From positions 19,711 through 30,965 of the forward strand of contig DPHB01000036.1 in the NCBI GenBank assembly GCA_003521845.1: a stretch of 11,255 nt of DNA. The letters run 5' to 3'. The translations under genes were made by a program, and so were the position numbers. The notes below the pieces were generated by a model, which saw only the letters and a program-made list of their open reading frames with translations, was not told the DNA's origin and did not search any database. Shown in pieces: positions 6,122 to 11,255 of the stretch. Each line of letters starts with the position of its first letter. The first letter of the stretch is position 1. The stretch comes from Oceanospirillaceae bacterium (GTDB lineage: Bacteria; Pseudomonadota; Gammaproteobacteria; Pseudomonadales; Balneatricaceae).

Positions 6122-7099
6122 ATGAGCCTGAGTAGTTCCCGTTTGGCTAGTCTATCTGCCAATACTATCGGTATTTTGTGTGCCATTGGTGCTGCCCTGT
6201 TCTTCTCCTTGAACGACGCGGTGATTAAGTCTCTGAGTAGCACTTATGCGCTGCATCAAATCATTTTGATTCGCGCTAGCATTGGCTTGTTAATATTGCT
6301 GAGTTTGTTGCTGTTTTCTGAACAAAAATTCAAGTTACTCAAAACCCGAAATCTGACTAAACACTTGATGCGCGGTGCCTGTGTAGTATTTGCCAATATG
6401 CTGTTCTTTTTGGCCTTGGCGTCTATGCCCTTGGCCGATGCCGTGGCTATCTTCTTTATCAGCCCGGTGATTATCACCCTTTTTTCTATTATCTTTTTAG
6501 GTGAGAAGGTCGGGCCTCACCGTTGGCTGGCAACTCTACTTGGCTTTATTGGCGTGATGATTATGGTGCGCCCAGGTAGTGAAAGCTTCCAGCTGGTGTC
6601 CTTGCTACCCATTGCTTCGGCTGTTTGTTATGCCACGCTGCATATACTAACCCGTTCCATGCGTGGCACCGAGTCTGCCGGCACCATGATCTTTTATATC
6701 CAAGTGACCTTTGTCATCGTCAGTATGTTGATGGGGCTAACCTTGGGTGATGGTCGTTACGCCCCTGCGGACATCCCATCTTTGTATTTTTTGCTGCGCC
6801 CCTGGGCCGAGCTGCAAATGCAGCATTGGGATATATTTTTGATCGTGGGTGTGGCTAGTGCTGCAGGTGGTTATTTAATCAGTCAAGCTTATCGACAAGC
6901 GGAGGCCGGTTTGGCGGCCCCCTTTGAATACATAGCACTGCCTATGTCTATTTTTTGGGGGATCACCTTATTTAATGAATGGCCAAGCCAGATTGATTTG
7001 CTAGGTATGGGGCTGATTTTGGTTAGCGGTTTGTACACTATTTGGCGTGAGACTTTGCTAGGTAAGCGCTTGAGGATAGCTAAGCCGCGACGCCGGTAA
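6122..7099 (+). CDS. EamA/DMT-family transporter (complete)
   Basis: This is a complete 325-residue inner-membrane transporter with two EamA repeats and about ten helices. The first repeat begins GILCAIGAALFFSLNDAVIKSL (about 17-38) and includes HQIILIRASIGLLILLSLL and MPLADAVAIFFISPVIITLFSIIFLGEKV, the most typical stretch of the family. The second starts at about LLPIASAVCYATLHILTRSM and ends with APFEYIALPMSIFWGITLFNEW and a last helix before the basic tail GKRLRIAKPRRR, which should be cytoplasmic. A 25-residue hydrophilic insert (ADIPSLYFLLRPWAELQMQ region) lies between helices of the second repeat. The substrate is unknown; members export amino acids, purines or similar metabolites. ATG 6122 has AGGAGG (6110-6115) 6 bases upstream. 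It is separated from rsgA by 121 bp. Confidence 0.93.
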   Translation: MSLSSSRLASLSANTIGILCAIGAALFFSLNDAVIKSLSSTYALHQIILIRASIGLLILLSLLLFSEQKFKLLKTRNLTKHLMRGACVVFANMLFFLALASMPLADAVAIFFISPVIITLFSIIFLGEKVGPHRWLATLLGFIGVMIMVRPGSESFQLVSLLPIASAVCYATLHILTRSMRGTESAGTMIFYIQVTFVIVSMLMGLTLGDGRYAPADIPSLYFLLRPWAELQMQHWDIFLIVGVASAAGGYLISQAYRQAEAGLAAPFEYIALPMSIFWGITLFNEWPSQIDLLGMGLILVSGLYTIWRETLLGKRLRIAKPRRR

Positions 7100-7166
7100 C
7101 GAGTACCTTAATCCTCATATCTAAAACTGTGCTAACATGTGTAATGACAATAATGATTTGATTAAT

Positions 7167-7171
7167 GGAGG
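7167..7171 (+). promoter_or_regulatory. Shine-Dalgarno site deciding the antitoxin start
   Basis: GGAGG lies 4 bases before GTG 7176. The in-frame ATG at 7137 has no comparable site, so GTG 7176 is the likelier start. Confidence 0.6.
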
Positions 7172-7175
7172 CGTT

Positions 7176-7457
7176 GTGGAGACTAGAGTTCAGTTTCGTG
7201 TTGATGAAGAAACCAAGCTATTAGCGCAGAAAGCCATTGCGCGGCAGGGAACTACTTTGAGTGATGCTTGCCGTAAACTTGCTGAACAATTAGCTGAAGA
7301 CCAACGCAAGTACGAAAATCACGATACTTGGATAACCGAACAAGTGAATCAGGCATTTGATCGTATTGATAGCGGCGAAGCCAAGTTTGTTACACATGGA
7401 GAGGCGAAAAGTATTATGGCAGAGCGTAAAGCAGCCATTCGCAAAAAGGCTGTTTGA
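7176..7457 (+). CDS. RelB/DinJ-like antitoxin
   Basis: This is a 93-residue antitoxin of a type II toxin-antitoxin pair. The amino terminus shows the ribbon-helix-helix pattern of the RelB/DinJ group: a beta strand (TRVQFRVDEET), a helix (KLLAQKAIARQG), the TTLSDACRKL turn-helix and an acidic stretch. The remainder is charged and helical and should wrap the toxin. Such proteins bind their own operator as dimers and repress the pair together with toxin. GTG 7176 with GGAGG at 4 bases is preferred; ATG 7137 would add 13 residues (MCNDNNDLINGG...) with no strong ribosome site. The stop shares one base with the toxin ATG (TGATG), so the pair is translationally coupled. An operator is expected between 7100 and 7175, but I see no clear palindrome. 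Confidence 0.85.
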   Translation: METRVQFRVDEETKLLAQKAIARQGTTLSDACRKLAEQLAEDQRKYENHDTWITEQVNQAFDRIDSGEAKFVTHGEAKSIMAERKAAIRKKAV

Positions 7458-7738
7458 TGCGCTTAGAATGGGAAATTCAAGCCTTAGGCGATCGCGCTGA
7501 TATATTCGAATTTATCTATCAATTCAGCCCGCAGGCTGCTGAGCGGACTGATGAAATCATAGAAGCTAAAGCAGAGTTGCTTTTAATTCAGCCTTATATG
7601 GGGATTGAGAAGCAAGGGCGTCCTGGCCGTAGTTTGATTGTTACAGAAGTTTCAATGATCTTGGCATACGCTATTGATCAGCAGAACGAGGTTGTAAGGA
7701 TAGTTCGAGTGTTTCATCAAAAACAAAAGCAACCCTAG
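7457..7738 (+). CDS. RelE/ParE-family toxin
   Basis: This is a 93-residue protein of the RelE/ParE fold: a first strand (MRLEWEIQAL), two helices (DRADIFEFIYQFSP, ERTDEIIEAKAELLL), then a turn with the conserved Gly/Arg (G54-R-P-G-R58) and the strands SLIVTEVSMILAYAID and VVRIVRVFH with R81, R84 and H87. This pattern fits the ParE/plasmid-stabilisation branch, which includes gyrase poisons, as well as mRNA-cleaving RelE enzymes; the two cannot be separated here. ATG 7457 overlaps the antitoxin stop. The carboxy terminus (HQKQKQP) lacks the common aromatic end and lies at the junction with a truncated DUF523 gene, so the last residues may derive from the recombination. Whether the toxin is still active cannot be told. 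Confidence 0.85.
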   Translation: MRLEWEIQALGDRADIFEFIYQFSPQAAERTDEIIEAKAELLLIQPYMGIEKQGRPGRSLIVTEVSMILAYAIDQQNEVVRIVRVFHQKQKQP

Positions 7739-7947
7739 CGCTATGCTTAGCTCACAGCATAAATATAGCTTTGCTCAAAGAACGCAGCCCCTCCTGTGGT
7801 AGTAACTTTATTTATGATGGTTGTTTTACCGGCAAGACAATTGCTGGTGCTGGAGTTACAGCCGCCTTGTTACGTAGTAATGGGGTTTTGGTGTTTAGTG
7901 GAGAACAACTGGAGTTAGCAAAAGAAGCTGATATATTGGCAGAATAG
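7735..7947 (+). pseudogene. 5'-truncated DUF523 gene remnant
   Basis: A reading frame of 70 codons without a plausible start ends at TAG 7945-7947. It matches the carboxy-terminal part of the DUF523 family (COG1683), which is normally about 150 residues long. Landmarks in order are NIALLKERSPSCGS (Cys codon 7795-7797), NFIYDGCFTGKTIAG, GVTAALLRSNGVLVFS and a short tail ending ILAE. The amino-terminal half, which in the family carries SACLLG and the CRYDG motif, is absent. Similarity starts right at the toxin stop codon, in a different frame from the toxin, and only 36 bp separate the toxin-antitoxin coding region from the EamA gene, so there is no room for the missing half upstream. Replacement or deletion next to the toxin gene is the simplest reading. 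No ribosome site is seen, so it is probably not translated. Confidence 0.75.
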
Positions 7948-7966
7948 AAATTACTAGTTATCACTT

Positions 7967-7971
7967 AGGAG
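7967..7971 (+). promoter_or_regulatory. Shine-Dalgarno site deciding the PaiB-like start
   Basis: AGGAG lies 7 bases before GTG 7979 but only 1 base before the in-frame TTG 7973. GTG 7979 also yields the family start MYLPAHF. Confidence 0.65.
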
Positions 7972-7978
7972 ATTGAAA

Positions 7979-8578
7979 GTGTATTTGCCAGCCCATTTTG
8001 TAGAAAAGAATCCTAAGGTGATTGAGAAAATTGTAGCCGAAAACCCACTAGCTACAATAATTGCCACAATCAAGTCAGAGCTTAAAATCAATCATATTCC
8101 GTTGCAGCTTACGGATGATAATAAACTTATTGGGCATGTTGCCGCCAACAACGAAATTGCGTTCTGTGAAGACGGGCAACTAGTAACAGCCGTGTTTAAT
8201 GGCGAAAATGCTTATATATCTCCTAATTGGTACCCAACCAAATTTAAGGATCACAAAAAGGTACCAACCTGGAATTATCAAGTTGTGCATATGTCCGGCA
8301 CATTGACTGTATTAACTGATGTAGAGAGCAAGTTAGCTGCGGTAAGTAGCCTCACTGATTGGCAAGAAGGCTTAACTAATGGTGAAGACGCCTGGAGACT
8401 ATCAGACGCTCCTGAAGACTTTATAGCACAGTTAGTTAACTTCATTGCAGTCATCGTTATTGATATAGATAAAATTGAAGCCAAATCCAAAGTGGACCAA
8501 CACCGTGAAGCAGTAGACTTTGCAAGTGTCACTGAAATATTGAAGCAAGCCGGTAAGAAATTTATCTATGAGGAATAA
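7979..8578 (+). CDS. PaiB-like FMN-binding (putative negative transcriptional) regulator
   Basis: This 199-residue protein belongs to the PaiB family (COG2808), a split-barrel flavin-binding fold. Family landmarks are the start MYLPAHF, a strand with HIPLQLTDDNKLIGHVAANN (about 38-57), AVFNGENAYISPNWYP (about 70-85), the diagnostic VPTWNYQVVHMSGTL (about 94-108) and a carboxy-terminal helix region with LVNFIAVIVIDIDKIEAKSKVDQHR, a variant of the usual K-x-S-Q-N-R motif. In Bacillus subtilis PaiB affects sporulation and protease genes beside the acetyltransferase PaiA; no PaiA-like gene is here, and DNA binding is not proven for most members. A flavin-reductase-like role is possible. The GTG start is fixed by AGGAG at 7 bases. 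It follows the DUF523 remnant by 31 bp and may be transcribed from the toxin-antitoxin promoter. Confidence 0.9.
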   Translation: MYLPAHFVEKNPKVIEKIVAENPLATIIATIKSELKINHIPLQLTDDNKLIGHVAANNEIAFCEDGQLVTAVFNGENAYISPNWYPTKFKDHKKVPTWNYQVVHMSGTLTVLTDVESKLAAVSSLTDWQEGLTNGEDAWRLSDAPEDFIAQLVNFIAVIVIDIDKIEAKSKVDQHREAVDFASVTEILKQAGKKFIYEE

Positions 8579-8589
8579 CGGGATTGGCC

Positions 8590-8609
8590 CGCACGAATGC
8601 GTTTAATTT
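8590..8609 (+). terminator. Weak candidate terminator after the PaiB-like gene
   Basis: CGCA-CGAA-TGCG (8590-8601) forms a 4-bp stem with a tetraloop, followed by TTTAATTT. It lies 11 bases after the stop. The stem is short, so this is uncertain. Confidence 0.25.
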
Positions 8610-8639
8610 GATGCGGATAGTTAGACCTATCTATATAAT
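8608..8639 (+). promoter_or_regulatory. Candidate sigma-70 promoter of the secreted alginate-lyase-like gene
   Basis: TTGATG (8608-8613) precedes TATATA (8632-8637) at 18 bases, overlapping a perfect TATAAT (8634-8639) at 20 bases. It lies about 50 bp before the start codon in an otherwise empty 110-bp gap. Confidence 0.4.
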
Positions 8640-8688
8640 CTGCGTGTAAACTAGCAGGCTAAGCCCTTTATTGGAAATTTGATTTAAA

Positions 8689-10575
8689 GTGATTGTTCGT
8701 AATGTGTTGATAACCCTCTGGTTGCTGTTGGGCATGGTGCCCAGCATTTATGCTAACCAGATGCCGACTCATAAATCCTTAGCTGATCTGACTATCCCTG
8801 AGGGTTGGCAACTTATTGATAATTTGAAGGTCTTTAATCAAGAGCGGCTAGCTCATATTAGGGGCACCCACGACGACTATAAAGTCTTTGATAAGGTTTG
8901 TTTCGATTTACTGGCGGCTTGGCAAAGCTATGCCAATGTAACGGCGATACCTGAGTTGGCAAAACTACAGTATTGCCAACAAAAGTTGAATGTTTATGGC
9001 TATGCAGGTTTTCAGCCAGATGCGCCTCATGTGCCGCCAGAAATTCAAGAACTATATTTGTTGTGGTCACAATCAAATGCGCTGATACCGCCTATTGATC
9101 GCTCGAAGGGCAGGTTTCGCCAATATTCCCATATTACTAATGCCGCACTAGGCTCTTTTGCCGCCTATTATGCTGTTTTCTATGATTATTTTGATTACTC
9201 TGAGTTACAGCGTGATCTAGTTGAACGGATGTTTGTTGGCAATTTGCTCTACGTTGAGCCAAAACACTTACTCGATACTAATGATTCTGTTTGCGATGCA
9301 GATAATTTAGATGTGACGATCAGCGGGTTATCATCTGGTGTTATTTCTGGAAATGCTTGTGGTAGTGCTCATTGGTCTTTAATTCAAGGTGAGCTGCTAC
9401 TTGGGCTAAAATTAGGCAATGAAGCGTTATTTAGTAAAGGTCTTGAATCAATTGATTGGTTGTTGAACTTTTTCGCTGTGGATGGCGCTTATTTACCATA
9501 CGTCATAGGTACAAAGGGAGATGCTTATGGAAACTTGGTTACCGTTCCACAGTATCTAGGTGTGTTTACAGAGGTGTTTGCGACGCTAGGATATGACTTC
9601 CTAAAGCACAAGTTGCCATCAGGTAAAACGGTAAAAGAGATATTAGACGGTTTGGTGAATGTTTTTGCTAATCCAGAGCTTTTAAAGCAGTACATAGAAT
9701 CAGGCTCGGGTAACCAGAGCGCAATAAATTGGCAAGTGTCCGTATATACAGCAAGACCTCCAGCGTCTAAATTTCGCCTTAAGCACTCTAAGCTATACGA
9801 TATGGATTTTAGTCAATTGAATTCAGCTACAGCACTTAGATTGGCATCCTATAGTTGGATTGAATTTGCTCGCCAGTCGGCACGATATGTAGATGAATAT
9901 AGGCCAGATCTAGCTCAATATCGGCGGGTGGATTATATTGCACATGGAATAAATGGACGCGGTGTTGATATGATTACGGCATACTCAGTGCTTGATCCTT
10001 ATATGCTATATGAAGCCAATCACTTGTCTCACACCGGGGCGCCAATTAGCCTTACCCAAAATAAGCAGGGTGGCTCTTCTTTTGTTTATGTGCCTAAATC
10101 AAAGCGCGCGCAAGCCTATGTTTCGGCAAGCCAGCGAGTGAAACCTATAACACCTGAAGAACACTTACAAGCCTTGGCTCTTGAACTGACGGGTGGTACA
10201 CCTGAGGACGCCCAATCTGGTGCCCAATTTGGGGTTGTGGAAGATGGCCGACAGCAGTTTGATATTGATTGGTATCTGATAAGGGCAGGCACCAATGTAA
10301 ACGAGCCGCAGCTAGTGGGTACTGACCAGATAATAATTACCGACAACTCTGCCCAGTTAGTGTTATCAGATAAGCACTTTTTCCCTAGTCGAGACTCTCG
10401 GGGCAAACTTCAAATTTGGGTGTTAAATAGCCAAACAATCGCCATGATAGGGGAGCTTGAACTTGACTATTACGGTATAAGCTACAAAACACAGTTGTTA
10501 GGCAATTTAAGATCCGGCTTTGGTTATGGTGATGTAGGTATATATGGCGACATTCTCGCCTTCCATATAAAATAA
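8689..10575 (+). CDS. Large secreted protein with alginate-lyase-like helical domain, function uncertain
   Basis: This 628-residue protein starts with a signal peptide (residues 1-22, cleavage likely after IYA), so it is exported. The amino-terminal half is helical and resembles the alpha/alpha toroid of AlgL-type alginate lyases (PL5-like): C71-F-D-L-L-A-A-W, the helix ALGSFAAYYAVFYDYF, then NACGSAH228-W229-SLIQ, LGNEALFSKGLESIDWLL, and DGAYLPYVIGTKGDAYGN followed by a Leu/Phe-rich helix. The His and Arg/Tyr used by AlgL seem to be replaced (Ser226 and an IGTKGDAYGN stretch), so lyase activity is doubtful. Cys71, Cys96, Cys202 and Cys224 could form two disulfides. Residues of about 500-628 are strand-rich and may form a beta domain. 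GTG 8689 has no strong ribosome site but is needed for the signal peptide. The gene is AT-richer than the left part. The family call is from memory of the pattern and is not firm. Confidence 0.6.
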   Translation: MIVRNVLITLWLLLGMVPSIYANQMPTHKSLADLTIPEGWQLIDNLKVFNQERLAHIRGTHDDYKVFDKVCFDLLAAWQSYANVTAIPELAKLQYCQQKLNVYGYAGFQPDAPHVPPEIQELYLLWSQSNALIPPIDRSKGRFRQYSHITNAALGSFAAYYAVFYDYFDYSELQRDLVERMFVGNLLYVEPKHLLDTNDSVCDADNLDVTISGLSSGVISGNACGSAHWSLIQGELLLGLKLGNEALFSKGLESIDWLLNFFAVDGAYLPYVIGTKGDAYGNLVTVPQYLGVFTEVFATLGYDFLKHKLPSGKTVKEILDGLVNVFANPELLKQYIESGSGNQSAINWQVSVYTARPPASKFRLKHSKLYDMDFSQLNSATALRLASYSWIEFARQSARYVDEYRPDLAQYRRVDYIAHGINGRGVDMITAYSVLDPYMLYEANHLSHTGAPISLTQNKQGGSSFVYVPKSKRAQAYVSASQRVKPITPEEHLQALALELTGGTPEDAQSGAQFGVVEDGRQQFDIDWYLIRAGTNVNEPQLVGTDQIIITDNSAQLVLSDKHFFPSRDSRGKLQIWVLNSQTIAMIGELELDYYGISYKTQLLGNLRSGFGYGDVGIYGDILAFHIK

Positions 10576-10649
10576 TAGGGCAATGGCCTGAGCAAAATAG
10601 CTTTATAAGCCGTTTTAATAAAACAGTACTAGATGGACAATGTATAAAA

Positions 10650-10979
10650 ATGAAAACACTTGAACAGTTTGCCCTTATATTTATGTTTGCCGGCGTTGGC
10701 GCTCAAGCCGGGTACCCTATATTTGGCTTGGTACAGCTTTTTATGATTGTGGTGGTGATATTGGGCATCAGCTGGATGCGCCATAAACAAGTGATGGTGA
10801 CTATGACGGAAATAGCGATTGTTGTGGTATCGGCGCTCACCAGTGTGTTTATTTCAACCAACGTTGCTAGTATGGAAGAAGGGGTGTCGCTACGCTTAAT
10901 ATCCCTTTGCGTGATTACTTTAGCTGCGTGGTTAGCCGTGCCTAAGGGTATTAAAAATAGCTGGTATCTGTTTAAGTAG
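10650..10979 (+). CDS. Small polytopic membrane protein, unknown function
   Basis: This 109-residue protein belongs to no family I recognise. It has three to four hydrophobic segments: about residues 7-20 and 23-42 (FALIFMFAGVGAQ, FGLVQLFMIVVVILGISW), a basic turn (MRHKQ), about 52-71 (TEIAIVVVSALTSVFIST) and about 80-98 (SLRLISLCVITLAAWLAV), with a short basic tail (KGIKNSWYLFK). It is therefore likely an inner-membrane protein. The gene starts 74 bp after the secreted alginate-lyase-like gene on the same strand, and there is no convincing ribosome site before ATG 10650. It might be co-transcribed with that gene, but a shared role is not supported. It is followed directly by a PstS-like remnant. 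Confidence 0.6.
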   Translation: MKTLEQFALIFMFAGVGAQAGYPIFGLVQLFMIVVVILGISWMRHKQVMVTMTEIAIVVVSALTSVFISTNVASMEEGVSLRLISLCVITLAAWLAVPKGIKNSWYLFK

Positions 10980-10991
10980 TGTTGACACTGT

Positions 10992-11160
10992 CATCATCCA
11001 ATCTCTGTGGCTATCGATGCGTTGGCCGTATTGGTCAACAAAGACAACAAGGTTAAGGGCTTGGACGTTGCGGATGTTGATACCATCTTCTCTTCCACTC
11101 GCAAGTGCGGTGGCGAAGCTGAACATCACCAAGTGGGGGCAGGTCCGCAAGGATTTGTAG
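10992..11160 (+). pseudogene. Frameshifted remnant of a PstS-like phosphate-binding protein
   Basis: Frame one reads PISVAIDALAVLVNKDN, then VKGLDVADVDTIFSSTRKCGG up to about 11118. That is the central part of PstS-type periplasmic substrate-binding proteins (IAIDALAV-x-VNKDN and IFSSTRKCGG). The continuation expected in the family, NITKWGQV, is found one frame later (11122-11145), so an insertion or deletion lies near 11115-11121. This second frame ends at TAG 11158-11160. The amino-terminal half and signal peptide are absent; an in-frame TGA lies at 10983-10985. Frame one stays open to TAA 11250-11252 but its last 40 residues (ending LLCNPPVN) do not resemble PstS. I see no pst operon gene nearby. 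This appears to be a dead fragment, though a miscalled base could also cause the shift. Confidence 0.6.
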
Positions 11161-11255
11161 GTGGCACGCTAGTAGGTGGGGCCAGCGATTTGCAAAAACT
11201 TATTGATTCCAGTGCACTACAAAGCTTGTTATGTAATCCCCCCGTAAATTAACAG

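Noticed and set aside
1..7099. The two EamA transporters as a recent duplication
   Set aside because: They share only the fold-level pattern; loops, lengths and ends differ, so they are old separate paralogues.
7137..7175. ATG 7137 as the antitoxin start
   Set aside because: No ribosome site precedes it and the added residues are unlike the family; GTG 7176 follows GGAGG.
10590..10625. GCTTTATAAGC near-palindrome and A/T-rich run as a terminator or promoter before the small membrane-protein gene
   Set aside because: The stem has only 4 bp and no -35 box is paired to the TATA-like stretches; too weak to annotate.

Overview
The window looks like chromosomal DNA of a marine or aquatic gammaproteobacterium. 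The basis is inference: moderate G+C, good Shine-Dalgarno sites, and the gene families present (cobalt-type nitrile hydratase, an RsgA paralogue, a periplasmic DsrE-like protein, LysE and EamA exporters). No rRNA, tRNA, CRISPR array, insertion sequence or phage gene was seen. The taxonomic call is weak because no marker gene lies here.

Left part (1-2800, + strand). The 3' part of an EamA/DMT-family transporter enters from the left edge. A compact nitrile hydratase operon follows: alpha subunit (nthA) with the cobalt-type C-T-L-C-S-C metal claw, beta subunit (nthB), and a P14K-like accessory protein needed for cobalt insertion. The genes are 1 bp apart and then overlap by 4 bp. The enzyme hydrates nitriles to amides. 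No amidase and no cobalt permease lie in the window. A small two-helix membrane protein follows.

Middle part (2800-7100). Two short minus-strand genes encode a secreted DsrE-like protein and a DUF1905 protein. A LysE-family exporter converges on a cupin gene, and the two share a bidirectional terminator. A complete RsgA-type circularly permuted GTPase and a complete second EamA transporter come next. These are housekeeping or export functions with no evident single pathway.

Right part (7100-11255) is AT-richer and mosaic. A RelB/DinJ-like antitoxin and a RelE/ParE-like toxin form a translationally coupled pair. Directly after the toxin stop lies the 5'-truncated carboxy-terminal half of a DUF523 gene, so the toxin-antitoxin pair seems to sit at a recombination junction. 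Then come a PaiB-like FMN-binding regulator, a large secreted protein with an alginate-lyase-like helical pattern but without the usual catalytic residues, and a small polytopic membrane protein. A frameshifted remnant of a PstS-like phosphate-binding protein ends the window. Two gene remnants in 4 kb mark this as a region of gene turnover.

I found no clear new multi-gene system. The best leads are the toxin-antitoxin/DUF523 junction, the divergent alginate-lyase-like protein, and the nitrile hydratase operon with its tandem repeat in the leader.
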